From Sipunculus nudus (taxonomy: Eukaryota; Annelida; Sipuncula; Golfingiida; Sipunculidae): a stretch of DNA of 64,000 nt. The stretch's first letter is position 1. Every line of letters starts with the position of its first letter. This document shows positions 12,788 through 24,837 of the stretch, one piece after another. The stretch lies in the NCBI GenBank assembly GCA_026874595.1, contig CM049316.1, positions 60,273,676-60,337,675 of the forward strand, written 5' to 3'. The notes beneath the pieces were generated by a model, which saw nothing but the letters and a program-made list of their open reading frames with translations, was not told the DNA's origin and ran no database searches. Made by a program: the position numbers and the translations under genes.

Positions 12788-12850
12788 CTAAAAAAGAAGG
12801 GGACAAAAAGAAGAATGGAAAACCTTTGAAGAAGGGGTCACAAGATGAAG
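12788..12850 (+). CDS. ZNF423: ZNF423/521-like gene, 63-nt lysine-rich small exon
   Basis: A 63-nt exon with a CAG acceptor before it and a GTCAGT donor after it (12851). Joined to the large exon it reads AKKEGDKKKNGKPLKKGSQDE, a strongly basic linker between fingers with no zinc ligands. Both ends are in phase 1 and the length is a multiple of three, so skipping it keeps the frame into the next exon. The basic run could act as a nuclear localisation or DNA-backbone contact segment; that is inference. The splice signals and phase match are the evidence, and I cannot show conservation. Confidence 0.75.
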
Positions 12851-13589
12851 GTCAGTTGTCTTAATTAATATGTATTTTATAACTTAAGACTGGTCAATTT
12901 AACAAGAATGAGTATAATAATATTTTTAGATACTTAACATGTCATGGTTTTCTAGTTTAAAGCCTTCATGATATTCAAGTGCTGGTGATAATTATGTTAC
13001 CTCTCCTATGGGGAAGACATACAGTGTTTGGTCTGTCATTGTTGTTGTCCTTGGTTGTCATCCTCATTTGTCTTCATCTGTGTAATTACTTGTGAACGCA
13101 ATACCTTTTGAACCACTCAATATTTTTCATGAATTTTCAATTGTTTCTACCAAAATCTTTGACAAGTTTGAGAACCGATGACCTTGATCTTCACATTCAG
13201 AGTAAACTCTCAAGAAATCTTTGATTTTTGTTAACCCCAAACCTTTCAAGTAGTCCATATTTTCTTCCACATATTTGGGGATAGGAAACCCATAGGGAGG
13301 AGAGACATCACTGTCTACTCATTCCAGTTCATATCAGCTATTAAAATGAAAGAATAGAGGTTAACAAAGGTAAAAATACACAGGTTATGTTCAGATACAT
13401 ATCCTTATATGATTAAAGTAAGGGTTTCGTTCTAAATCCAATTGTTTTATCAGGTACTCAAGAGAGGAATCTAAAAAATAAATATCTGCATCTAGTACAA
13501 AAAGCTGCATCTAGACCGTTAAAAGTTACAGTGAATATTTTAGCATGTGTGTCATTTGTAGTATAATTTTTCATTGTTTTAATATACAG
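12851..13589 (+). other. Intron of the zinc-finger gene
   Basis: Non-coding sequence between a GTCAGT donor and a TATACAG acceptor. Nothing else seen. Confidence 0.65.
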
Positions 13590-13720
13590 ATGCCTTAAGA
13601 AGTCTGTCCAATGGCCTAGCAGCCACTATGGAGGAGAAGAAAGGTTATTCATGCCAAACCTGTAAGAAAACATTTACAAAGAAATTCAACTTGAAGACAC
13701 ACATGCGGACCCACCAACAG
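13590..13720 (+). CDS. ZNF423: ZNF423/521-like gene, exon with one C2H2 finger
   Basis: A 131-nt exon preceded by a TATACAG acceptor and followed by a GTGACA donor. In the frame passed on from the small exon it reads DALRSLSNGLAATMEEKKG and then one canonical finger (CQTCKKTFTKKFNLKTHMRTH). It ends on a codon boundary after HQQ. This finger is the most canonical in the gene. It sits between the basic linker and the terminal exon, and the phase agrees on both sides. Confidence 0.9.
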
Positions 13721-15144
13721 GTGACATACAGCGTATTCTAGAATATGCGCATTCATTATATTTTATATCCCATGTATACATATGATATATTGTTAAGTGT
13801 AAAATTGACAAAAAAGAATGATATACTATGTAACAATTTGGAGGGAATTAATTCCACTACACAGGAGCTAAATTATGGGATGGCAAGAAAGGTGGGAAAT
13901 GTTCTCGAGGGCTAAGATTAAGAGGACACCAGACTTCCTTGTTGAGAAACGGCACAGAAAGGCAGTTTCCAGGACTTTCATTTGCATTATGAGTATGATG
14001 TGCTAGAACAATAATGACTTGGTGCTGGGGAAGCCAGCTGGAATATAATGATACCGCGCTGTCATAAGGAATTTGTTAATTTTTGCATCATATATTGCTA
14101 TGTTGATGTTGGATGGTACTTACTAATATGTTGGTAATGTGAGAACTGCATAAACCAGATCACGACGACAATAATTTCAAATATTTTATTTTATTCTGAC
14201 ATATATAGATAGTGGATTGGCCAAATCAGTAAGCTTTAAATGAAAGTTTCTCAGTCAATGAATTCTGTATGATATATCAAGCGAGATGAGAGAAAATGTT
14301 ATAAATCTTCTTAACGCCACAAGTTCAAGCATACTGACTGGAAAAATATACAATGAGCAGGTAGTTAAGCGCCACCTGTTATTGCTTAGCTGAATTGAAA
14401 AAAGATCTGGTGGTGTTTACAATATTGGGGTCTTTCCTTGAATTTCATTTAGTCCTCACTATCCTTTGCATGAGGTACTAATATGCTAATGAAGGGGATC
14501 CCTAGGTCCATCAGCAGCCTCATTATGAACTAATATGCAAATACCAGGGATTCACCCAAGTCACTGGACAGGAGTCTAGTTACCCATCTGCTAGAGGTCG
14601 TTTCTACTCTAAATGAATGTCTTCTGTTTAGGCACTGTCAACAGCCAGGACTACTTGTCTCAACTATTCTTGCCTCAGTGACCTCCATCCAGGCAAAAGA
14701 TTACCATTTATTTTATATGTTTTTAGTGGGTACTGGTTATATAGTTACTAAAGGCCTGGCAATTTCTAATAGATTGCACTGACTGTAAAATAAGGATGAA
14801 AGAAAGTATGAAATGTGATAGTAATAATCCCTGTGCTTTTGTGGAAATTTGTAAAACTGAGATACTACTAGACCAGCTAATACTTGATTACTCAAACAAA
14901 AAAGAAACAAGCACAGCTCAAGTTCCTCCATAGAGGCTCAACACTCAAGTTTAAACCAGAGGAAATTGGAAGTAAAACCCAAGTTACCCATCATTTGAAA
15001 TGAGACTTAGTTGGCATGGCTTAAAGTAACTGTACAATAAATACTTGGCAAATTTGTTTCATTGCCATAAAGGTAGAGTACATATGTACATTCAGTCAAT
15101 CTCTTGACGTTTCATATGCCATTTACTATTAATATTTTTTTTAT
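13721..15144 (+). other. Intron of the zinc-finger gene, unique part
   Basis: AT-rich non-coding sequence; no exon, RNA gene or complete repeat recognised. Confidence 0.6.
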
Positions 15145-16576
15145 TGTATCCCCAGACAAAGTCGGGGGATACTATGTTTTCATGGCGGTCCCGCCGCTGC
15201 ATATAAATCTTGTTGGCCTGATAACTCAAAAAATATTTCACGGATCTTTATCAACCTTGGTATAAGTATAGATATGGATGAGAGGACGAGGTTTATTAAA
15301 AATGAGGTCATGACCTTTACTAGGATAGTGTCCTTGACCTTGAATAGGTCCATTTTTTGGGGAAAATCACACAAATTCTTAAATATCTCAAGAAATCTTG
15401 CATGGATTGATCCCAAAATCAAGTTGATCGAAGATCATGGGTAGGGTTGTCATGTTCCAGAAACTGGTGGTGCCACCTATCATTCTTTACTTGTTTTAGT
15501 GCCTTTTAATACCCCCAAAATTTCCACTTGACAGTACTGTGAGCATTAAAAGTCAAAAACTAATGGACAGATTTCTTTTATATTATGCATAAACATAGAT
15601 ATGGGTTATTGGATGATGTTTATCTAAATTGGGGTCATGACCTTTCCTATGAGAGTGGCCTAGACCTTGAATATTCCCATATTTGGTGAAATTCACACAA
15701 AATCTTTAATATCTCAGTAAGGGATACATGGAATGATCCAGAAATCAAATTGACCGAAGATCTTGGATAGCTTTGTCTTTTGCAGAAGACAGGTGGTGCT
15801 GTCTTGTGTCGTTTTCTTGTTAAAATGATGTTAACGCAATAACAAATTAAGAATTTGAGGTACAGTCACCAAACTGATGCATCTTATCAACGGCTAGGTC
15901 AAGTTTGAACATGGATGACCTTGATGCATTTTTTCAAGGTCACAGCAGCAATTATGCTAAAATGATATTAGGGCAATAACTCGAAAAGAATTTGTGGTAC
16001 AGTCACCAAACCCACAGTTTAGATGCATCTTATCAAGGGCTAGGCCAAGTTCGAATATGGATGACTTTGATGCGTTTTTTAAAGTTACAGAGGCAATAAT
16101 GCTAAAATGATGTTAACTTTAATATCTCACTGAGGGATGCATGGATTGGTCCAAAAATCAAATTGACATAAGATCTTTGATAGCATTGTTTTCTGCTGAA
16201 GACAGGTTGTGCCACCTTATGTTGTTTCCTTGCTAAAATTATGTTTAAACTGAATAACTTTCTAAGATTTGAGGTACAGTCACCAAACCCACAAGTTTGA
16301 TGCATCTTATCAATGGCTATGTCAAATTTGAACATGTATAGACATGGGTTACAGAATGAGATATATTTCAGTTTGGATCATGACCTCTCCTATGAGAGTG
16401 ACCTTTACCTTAAATATGCCCATACTTATAAGAAACCATGGTGGCTTGCCAAGTGTCAGTCTCTGCATCTGAATTCAAGATGGGATCCTATTCTTCGAGG
16501 CCGGGGGGGGGGGGGGGGGGGGGGGTTAATTGTCTGGGGATACTATGGCACCTGAGATGCCAAGAAATATGTAGTT
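15145..16576 (+). repeat. Tandem-cored Helentron-like element, family 2 (complete)
   Basis: The 5' end has GTATCCCCAGACAA (15146-15159), which pairs locally with GGGGATAC at 15165-15172. The 3' end has the exact 14-bp reverse complement TTGTCTGGGGATAC (16530-16543), then a hairpin with stem TGGCA/TGCCA (16546-16562) and a terminal GTAGTT. The interior contains repeated blocks: a word GAGGTACAGTCACCAAAC recurs near 15856, 15988 and 16270 with the surrounding 130 bases. GGTGGTGCCACC stands at 15476-15487. A 23-nt G run lies just before the 3' block. A 5'-truncated relative lies at 22785-23254. No coding capacity. Confidence 0.8.
16503..16525. repeat. Poly-G run (23 nt)
   Basis: An uninterrupted G run immediately upstream of the 3' subterminal block of the family 2 element. 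Two to five G tracts here could fold as a G-quadruplex on the + strand. Confidence 0.95.
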
Positions 16577-19500
16577 ATTTAAAATATTTATTTATATTTA
16601 AAGAGTTTCTTCAGTATTGACTCATTCATGTATCTGTTATACTGGATAAATCCGCAAAACCCTCACCTACAGAGGTATTACAAGATACAAGATTTGTCCA
16701 TGTTTTAGTTTGTTGTTATTTCAGGCCTGTCCTGGTTTTAGTCAATCTCTGTCTCTTGTTCCTGGAAAAATTGTGCAGGTTGTGTATGATGAGATGAAAA
16801 CTGATAGAGGTCTGCTTGGTTTTGCTAATTACAGTGAAGTTTACTTGAGCAGCTGAACTAGTTTGTTTTAAAGGTTGTTGGTGTTTTCAGTTTACACCTC
16901 CTCCTGTTATTGTTAAGCAACAGAAACTTTGTATCAGGTGTTGCACTGATTTTGTGACATTTAAATTGTTTTGTTACCTTTTAGTAATTTCAAATATTTT
17001 TGTACAGATATTTACGAAAAAATTTAATACTTCAGAATAAGTCAAATTCAAAACAAAGAAGGAAAGAATTGTGTGCTCTATATAAAACCTCAGATATTAA
17101 CAATTAACCAAAAACTAATATTTTATAAGTGGATTGTTGCGATATGTTTTCTTTTAGAACTGACCTCTGTGTATAAGAACTTTTTCTGTTTGATAAATTT
17201 TTATCTCAGTACTAAGCAGACATGATTAAAACAAGAATTGTTCATCATTGTCAACTAATCATCCTGTAGTACTTTATTGTATTTCCAATGTCTAGCGTTT
17301 TTGTCATTTTCAGCAGACAGGTACAAGTGTTTTGCTTCATAGACCTGAGTAGTTTTTAGAAAGCCCCCAGCTGACCAACTTGTGTTTTAGAATTAAAGAT
17401 GTATATTTTAATTGTACAGTTTGACCAAAAAATGTTTTGCACTTTTCATTCACAAATGGGTTTAAAAGAATTTTTCTAAAAAATTTTTGTGCCCACAGTC
17501 ATTCATTAAAAGTAGTTTCTTTAGATAAGGATCAATATTGCAATTGCCAGACATTTGGGAACATTCCACATGACACGTTCTTAGGTTGTATTGATTTTGT
17601 ACAACCAAAGTAGTTTTTAAGATAATTTGTTGTCAGAGTACTTTGTTTTAAGTATGTGTACAGTTTTTGTAAAAACATAAACCTGAATTAAATATTTACC
17701 ATGGCTTGTGATGATGTCAAAGGTCATAACCCAGCTTGTGATCAGGAGTGTACCTGCACAAAATGTCATAAAATTGCAGTGAAAAAGTGAGATAAGGAAC
17801 AGAATATCACAATTTACATTACATTAGTGAGATTTCTGTTAAAATACTCAGGGTTCAGTTTATGGGTGGGTCCTTAGGTCTTTGCCCACATTTTTTTCTG
17901 AACGGCCAACTGAACTCAAGTCAGATGGGCCCAAAAGGCCAACCAAATCTTTGCATGGGAATATAAATTCGCATGGTACCCCAAGTACATGGCAATTTCT
18001 TTGATAACTCTTACAAACCATCTTATGAAGTTTAATTATTAAATAAATCTACAGTCTAATTAATTATACACTCAGTGTCAATAGTGTGATACAAATAGGT
18101 TCACTCGGAGTCTCTGGTATTTACTTATATAAATTTCATTTTAATTAGGTTTTATTTGAACAAGATCCTGGAAATTTAAATTTCATTTTAATTAAAGAGT
18201 TTATTTAAACAATATCCTTGAAATATATTGTGATTATTTTGCGATAATATTTGGTTTGGCTTTGGTCTTTTTAAGTATCCAGCAGAACCCACTCATGCAG
18301 GAAAAAGGCCCACCATTTTAATTTAAAATCATAAACAGAATACTGATACTGCTATAGAACCTGAATTTATTCAGGAAATGCACTTTAAAAAATTTATTGC
18401 AAATATTTTTTTTGGAAAAAAATCCAAAAATAAATGTAATCCCAGAATTCTACATGTGCCACTCATGTCTTAATTGTTACATTGTCATGTCACATTCTGG
18501 CCCAGATTCAGATACATCAGCACATAAACAATGAAAGATGATGCCTTGAATATTGTAAAGGCACCAGTCGTGAGTGTGAGTAGACAGGTGGTGGTGTCCT
18601 GGTTGCAGACAGAGGTCTGGATTATATATGGACTCTAGACATAACTGTATCTTTCTCTGCTTTCCATCTTCTGAGCGAAGGTGATAACCCTTTGTACATG
18701 TCTCTCTCCATTAATGAGATGTCATCTGTAGCAACTAGGTTACCCATATAGATAGCATTTTGATTTTACCTTTACAGGTATTTGTCTGTTTAAAACTTTC
18801 TGAGAGGATCACCTACCACATGAAAATTGAAATATATTCATGCTTGGAGATGAATACTATTACAGGCTTTTATAACAATTAGCTGATCACAGAGCTTGCT
18901 CTCTTAAAACCTTAAGAATGTGTATTAAATTGGAATTTTTTTTTTCCAAAACCAGTTCTAGAGAAGACGTCAGTGTGTGCTTACTTTTATCTAGTTCAGG
19001 AGTAAAGTAATTTAAAGTTTTGAAGGGCAATGATGAATAAAGAAATGTGAGGCAGCATCATAGGTAACACTGATATTGCTCAAGATTCTAAAAAATAACA
19101 AAACAGAATATTTTGAAATGTTAACTTTTCAGGCTTGGTTTCATAGCAGAAGGCTTGAAGAATAAATGAAAACAAAAATTTTTTACTGAATTGGTAAAAT
19201 AATTCTTAAAAATTGCCTTTGTTGAAGTGTTATGGATAATATTTAAAACAATTTTATTTTCTTTATTTAACTTGGTGAACACTTTTGTGAACATTTCATG
19301 AAAAATGCATTTTCAGACAACTGTTTTATGATGAATGCTCTTAAAATTGTTTAAAGATGTAGTTTTTTTCAACCAGTTCTAGAAAAGAAAACAGTGTCCT
19401 TCGGGCCATTTTAGACTCAACATTAAGGTTTTACAACAGTTTTAGTCGCAACTGCTTGTCCTTGGACAGCTGGGTGGGCTTATGCTAGGCCAGACATCTA

Positions 19501-20519
19501 ATCATTGTGAGATTGTGTTCAGAGGGTACTCACCCTCTTCTTGTGGGGTAGGGTGATTTATGTTACCCCTGTACAGGGTTGGGGTACAGGAGGGTTGTCA
19601 GGATCTGATGGGAGTTAAGGACCAACTGCATAGCGTGTGTCTTATCTTTATCTCAGAAGCCATGCAGTACTGGTACCCCTCAAGATCCCACCACTTGTAA
19701 AGCTGATAATTCACTACTGGTTTACGATGCTAATTGTCACTAAGTTGCCATTTTATGTACACCCAATTGTTATCTTTGCCCTTTGAAGTGGGGCTTGAAC
19801 TCACCCCTGTCGCAAGGTGAAGGTGTAACATGTTCTTTTATCAGCTTGGGTTGTTTCTTTTTATGGTTTCAGCATGACATTTCTTTAGCAAACTGACTAG
19901 ACATTGACACAGTTGCTGAAGGATAGATAAATGAGTTTGTTCACAAATCATCAAAAATAGGACAAAGTTTTTATGACAAGCGTTGTACACAGTAAGCTGA
20001 AACTCAACATCAGGAATATTGTAAAACAACTTATAGGATGTAACTGGTGGGGAAGGCAGGCAGCTGAAAGTCAATGATTGTCCTTTTTAAGAGGTCCCCG
20101 GGAAAATGTCCAGTATCAACCGATTTGTCAAGTCATGATAATGTGTGTATGAAGCACAATGCTTTTTCTGAATAGCATTAGTTCCTGGACCCATGCTCAT
20201 ATGCACACACTACATGCAACAGATTAATATCAATATGAAAAACATGCCCCCCCTCCCATTGATAAATTCTTCATAGCTCCAGCAGCATTTATTAGTCATA
20301 TCATTAATCGCTCAGAGACATCTGAAACCAAAAACACAGCTGTTACTGGCTTGTGCTTCATATCTATGGCCTTGATGAATGATATGTTCCCATATTAGAT
20401 TGTGATTGTATTTTGCTGTTATATTTATCGTGTATCATGTTCGCAGTTGTGCAGAAAAATTTATTTAAATCATATATATCTGAAGATTTTATAGGGTTTT
20501 TCCTGTTTTTGTTTTTCAG
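16577..20519 (+). other. Long intron of the zinc-finger gene, unique part
   Basis: About 3.9 kb of AT-rich sequence with no exon, RNA gene or clear repeat recognised. It ends with a strong polypyrimidine tract and a TTTTTCAG acceptor at 20519. Confidence 0.6.
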
Positions 20520-21098
20520 AATAGCTCTTTTGTTCGTTGCGATGTCTGCCTGGCTACATTCAGTCATGTGAAACAGCTGCAGCGCCACCTGATGTCTGCT
20601 CACAAGAAGTCCACTAATGCCATATGTCAGATTTGTAACGAACTGTTTTTCTCACCTGCACTTCTACAGAACCACATGAAAACTGCACACAAACTTTCAA
20701 ATTTACCACCACCTGAATGTATATCCGAGGTAAATGGTGGAGACGGTCTGCTGATGGAGGTGGACCCATGTAAAACCAGTACATCTACAGAGGAGCTTAG
20801 TCCAATCATAATCCAGCCAAGTGCTGACTCGTCCAGTTGTTATAAGGATGTTAGTCAAGAGCAGTCCCCTCTAGTCACATCCATGCTCTTTGACAATATG
20901 GCGGAAGAAAACGGAAATTCCGTGTCCATAGAACACTGCAAAGGTAATTCTCAGTCTGACCTTACTGACTGCAGAACGGAGCCAAACTGTGAGCCAAAAT
21001 CTTCTGAAGAATCTAAATTGACCTTTGACCTTGAAGGCTCACTTTCAGATGGAGTGACTGTTACATCAACGCTACCAGAACAGCTCACAGTGTCTTGA
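20520..21098 (+). CDS. ZNF423: ZNF423/521-like gene, terminal exon with last two fingers and stop
   Basis: The terminal coding exon starts on a codon boundary (NSSFVRCDVCLATF) after a TTTTTCAG acceptor, matching the phase of the preceding exon. It encodes two C2H2 fingers: CDVCLATFSHVKQLQRHLMSAH and CQICNELFFSPALLQNHMKTAH. After them comes a tail of about 130 residues rich in Ser, Glu, Asp and Thr with no fingers, ending at a TGA (21096-21098). The tail shows no domain I recognise; an acidic activation or interaction role is only a possibility. Together the four exons give 1299 residues, about the size of an entire vertebrate family member, so with its missing N-terminus this protein would be longer. 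Confidence 0.9.
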   Translation, partial: NSSFVRCDVCLATFSHVKQLQRHLMSAHKKSTNAICQICNELFFSPALLQNHMKTAHKLSNLPPPECISEVNGGDGLLMEVDPCKTSTSTEELSPIIIQPSADSSSCYKDVSQEQSPLVTSMLFDNMAEENGNSVSIEHCKGNSQSDLTDCRTEPNCEPKSSEESKLTFDLEGSLSDGVTVTSTLPEQLTVS

Positions 21099-21720
21099 TT
21101 TGAAACAAATTTAGTGATAAATAGCCAACAGGAGGATGTTGATTAATGAAAAAAAAAAGATTGTATAATGTGAAACATGAACATTGGAGAAAATATATTT
21201 TTTGTAAGTTATTGTATTTCTATGAACGTGTAGAAAATAATCAAAAGATCTAGCTTTGCACATATCCCAATTTCGTGTGACGTTGGCATACTCAAAGCGA
21301 AAATTGTGAACTATTAGTATATGTTCTGTCAGATGACACAACCTAGTCCTCTGGAAGTTATGGTGACGTGGGTTAATTATGGGATCCATGGAATGTTTAT
21401 CTCAGTTTCACGATTATTATGTGGCCTAAACGTAGATCTTTCAGTTCTGAATTGATATTTTGATGGTTTTATGTGGCTCTGCCTTTTATGTGATTTCTTT
21501 ATTTTGGATGGATTTGAAAGACCAGATGTGATGACCAGATCCAGATGTTTTGTTACAGTGTTCCAAATTGAAAGTAAAAGGCATTATTTTAATAAAAGTG
21601 TAAAAATATATTATTTATATTATTTAGATAAACTAAAAGTAATCATCAAAACAGTTGATAATCGTGGCATGTAAAGGTGAGATAAGTATGGACGGGAGTA
21701 GCCAAATAAATTATTCAATG
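21099..21720 (+). other. 3' untranslated region with candidate poly(A) signals
   Basis: Follows the TGA of the zinc-finger gene. AATAAA hexamers occur at 21591-21596 and 21705-21710. Either could define the transcript end. Further AATAAA words downstream (about 22338 and 22430) are less likely but possible. Confidence 0.5.
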
Positions 21721-22784
21721 TACCCACGGTCAGATATAGACCGTTTGGACCTATTTTTATTGATGGTCTTGTAAATTTGAAATCTGCATATAATTAGATT
21801 CCTTGTGCGCGGTTCCAGCATGCAGAATGGGTATCCCGCAAAACGAATCGCTACATGTAGCGATTTCTGAATGTTCCGGATGGTATCCAGGGGCAACACA
21901 AAAAAAGCATACATGCCGCCGTGAAGGTTGATATGACATCTCTCAACACAAATCCCGCATTCCATACATAAGGAATCTTAGCTTAACGCCCACTCCATTT
22001 TTAGACAGAAAACGGGATAAAATTCAGGATCTTACAAAAGGAAGGGGTGGGGCAGTAAACATCCTGGCACAGGTAAGCCAGAGTGTCCTTAGGGCTAGAC
22101 ACTAACTTAACTCTCGCATGCAGAGAAAACTACAGGGAAGAACGGCACCCGTCGCAAGAACCGGATTGTTCTATTAGAAAAAAGACGGGGCGTGCGCCTC
22201 CTTTGTCTGCTCTGGGATTTCTATTAGCACTAGCTGGTTTATTTCTTTATTACATGTATTGTGATACAATTCATCGTCTGTGATTTTCGTAGATGCAGGC
22301 CCCGGTGAATGACCTGTCACCCATTGACCTTGTTTTGAATAAATTAAATAGAGCGGCCTATTGTGTTAATAATGGTGATAGTTGTAGAGTTTAATCTTGG
22401 TTGTGAAATTCGAGAATATATAAGAGAGAATAAATACTCAATATATATTTGACTGAGTGAACTCGAGTCTGTTATTTTTGTAGAAATCTCTTGTTTTTTT
22501 ATTAACTTGTTTGTAAGCTGCTTAAACTTTGGTTACAAGATTATGCAGATTTCTGTTTGGGTACTGTGTGATTACTAAACCGGGTAGGTGGAAGCATTTG
22601 TAGATCGTAAAATAATTTAATGCGAATATGGTTTATTGTTTAATCTTTTAATGTTGATTTTGTTCGTATTTCGTTCCAGTTTATAATGTAAGATTACATT
22701 TATTGTTATTGGTGTTAAATGTGAAATGAAGGGTGCTTTGAACATATCCTAAAACTAAAAAAACATGTTTAATTAACAGCATTC
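21721..22784. other. Intergenic sequence
   Basis: No gene or complete repeat recognised. Short open frames here have no similarity I recognise. Confidence 0.5.
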
Positions 22785-23254
22785 ACTTTAGTGGAACGGG
22801 ATACAGTGGAGCAAAACTAAATTGGGGTCATGACCTTTCCTATGAGAGTGGTCTTGACCTTGAATATTGCCATATATGGTGAAAATCACACAAAATCATT
22901 AATATCTCAATAAGAGGTGCATGGATTGGTCCAAAAATCAACTTGACCGAAGATCTTGGATAGTAATGTCATGTACCGGAAACAGGTGGCGCCACCTGTT
23001 ATTCTTTTACTTGTTTTCGTGCCCTTTAATACCCCCATCATTGCCACTTAACAGTACTGTGAGCATTATAAGTCAAAAACTGTCAGACAGATTTCTTTCA
23101 TATGATGCATATACATTGACATGGGTTAGGGGATGATGTATATTGAAATTCGGGTCATGACCTTTCCTATTAGCGTGACCTTTTCTATGAGTGTGGTCTG
23201 ATATTAATTGTCTGGGGATACTATGGCACCTGCGGTGCCTAGAAATATCTAGTT
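22785..23254 (+). repeat. Family 2 tandem-cored element, 5'-truncated copy
   Basis: Aligns with the second half of the element at 15145-16576: shared words include GGGGTCATGACCTTTCCTAT near 22825 and TTGACCGAAGATCTTGGATAG near 22942. GGTGGCGCCACC is at 22985-22996. The 3' end is intact: TTGTCTGGGGATAC at 23208-23221, a six-pair hairpin GGCACC-TGC-GGTGCC (23225-23239) and a terminal CTAGTT. The 5' subterminal block is missing. The flanks (TACAGTGGAGC near 22804 and GTTCAACTGTA near 23380) may be the ends of an older TA-flanked MITE into which it inserted. Confidence 0.75.
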
Positions 23255-23759
23255 GTTTATTGAATCGGAATAACAGATTGTTGCACGTGTATTTACTCCC
23301 TATCTTTGACTGATTTTATTTTTCATATGACCGTTTATCCGAACAAAACCTTGTCCCTCGAGGTAATCGGACAAACGGCGTTCAACTGTATTACCAGTAA
23401 TCGAAACACATCGCCTTGTTCTCGTGTCAGTTTGCATAATATCCCGAAAATCGAATGAGACGCTCACACATTGTATTGGTTAGTTGTGCAGGTTTGCCCA
23501 AGGTGGCCCAGAGACATATAGTGTGTTATCTTTGATCTTGTATGAGAGTAGGATGCAGAAGGTACAATTGTCATAAATATCATGTCAGCAGCTTAAGAGC
23601 TTGAAATATAATACAGTTCCGTCTTGTAATGTTGTGTCTTGTCGTATGTCTGTCAATAAGGGGATGTCTGCCTGGTAAGGTGAAACTGTAAAGCCGTGTA
23701 ATATTTTATTTATACACGTGTTAATGTAACAGTTTGTACAGATAAATATTATAACTAAT
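23255..23759. other. Intergenic sequence
   Basis: Contains a possible MITE arm (23330-23395, TTTATCCGAACAAAACC with a GGACAAACGG word). Otherwise nothing recognised. Confidence 0.4.
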
Positions 23760-23938
23760 CGTAGCACTCTCCATGGCTCATATAGTGATGTTCGGTAGCC
23801 TGTATTGATGGAAAACCCGGAGAAAACCACCGGCCGTGGACAGGCAAATACAACCCACTACCATAGCCAAGCCAGGGATCAAACCCGGGTCGCCAGCTGA
23901 GAGAGCCGATCGTTTAACCTCACGACTGTCCAGGCCCA
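23760..23938 (-). mobile_element. tRNA-derived SINE fragment (minus strand)
   Basis: The reverse complement contains an RNA polymerase III B-box-like GGTTTGATCCC (from 23875-23885) preceded by a tRNA-like stretch with GAGGTTAAACGATCGG. The adjoining GTATTGATGGAAAACCCGG and ACCACCGGCC words on the + strand are typical of dispersed invertebrate repeats. There is no cloverleaf good enough to call a functional tRNA. No target duplication was identified. Confidence 0.5.
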
Positions 23939-24837
23939 ATGTTCACGTTGCACTAATCGCATCCCACTTGAAGATAAAAAATTCTGTTACATTCCCCTGA
24001 CATCACCGTAGTGCTTTTCCTGTTTTGGGAAGATCAGGATCGAGAAAAATGGTGGCGTTTTATAATGAATTTCAGGTGCATCCATCAAATTTTGGTTACC
24101 CATGACAACCATCCCAAAGTCTGGTAACCTCTGATGTCATTAAATATGCATTGATTTTAGAGAAAATCGAAATTTTGCGAAATATTATATTGATATATAT
24201 TTTTGTTGAGTTTGATAACAATCTTTCCTTTTCCTAGTAAGATATGGCTTTGACACCACAAAGTGGCCTTGTGACCTCTAGCCTCATTAAATATGCATGG
24301 AGTTTGCCCATAATCGAAATCGGGCGAGATAATCTATTGGTAAGAGGTTATGGTGAGTTAAGTGAAAATCCATCAAAGTCCTGGTACGCTATCACGGCGA
24401 CACTAAACGTTAACGGACGGACCGAACATGGGTGTACTGTAATACTTTCCGTCATAGACGGGCGTATAATAAAGGCAGGACTTGCCAAAAGCGGTCTTGT
24501 TGACAGACGTTCTTACTATAGACAGGTCAATTATAATCAGTTTGAATGCGTTCGTTTCACTGAAGGGTGGTCCTGATAGAGAGGTGGTCCTTCAGACAGG
24601 CTCCACTGAACTTGCCTGTTAGAATGGTCTGGAGTAGATTGGTACCCCACTCTATTTTGGCCCTCAGGCAATCAGATAATGATGGGCGTACAACGCCATC
24701 TTCAGTACTCCAAAGTTGCAACTCCTGACTGTCCGGTATATATTTATATATGACAATTATATATGACAAAAATAAACGTTTCGTTTGATCGGGGAAGTTT
24801 TTAAAAAATGGCTGTTCATTTCATGTGACATCAATGA
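23939..24837. other. Intergenic sequence
   Basis: Holds an open frame of 110 codons at 24244-24576 with no recognised domain; it overlaps a dispersed-repeat fragment (24560-24612), so I do not call it a gene. Confidence 0.5.

Noticed and set aside
22083-22283. Small membrane protein gene just downstream of the zinc-finger gene
   Set aside because: A short open frame with a hydrophobic end but no recognisable homolog, no start context and no splice support.
24244-24576. 110-codon open frame as a gene
   Set aside because: No domain recognised, no splice or codon evidence, and its end overlaps a dispersed repeat.
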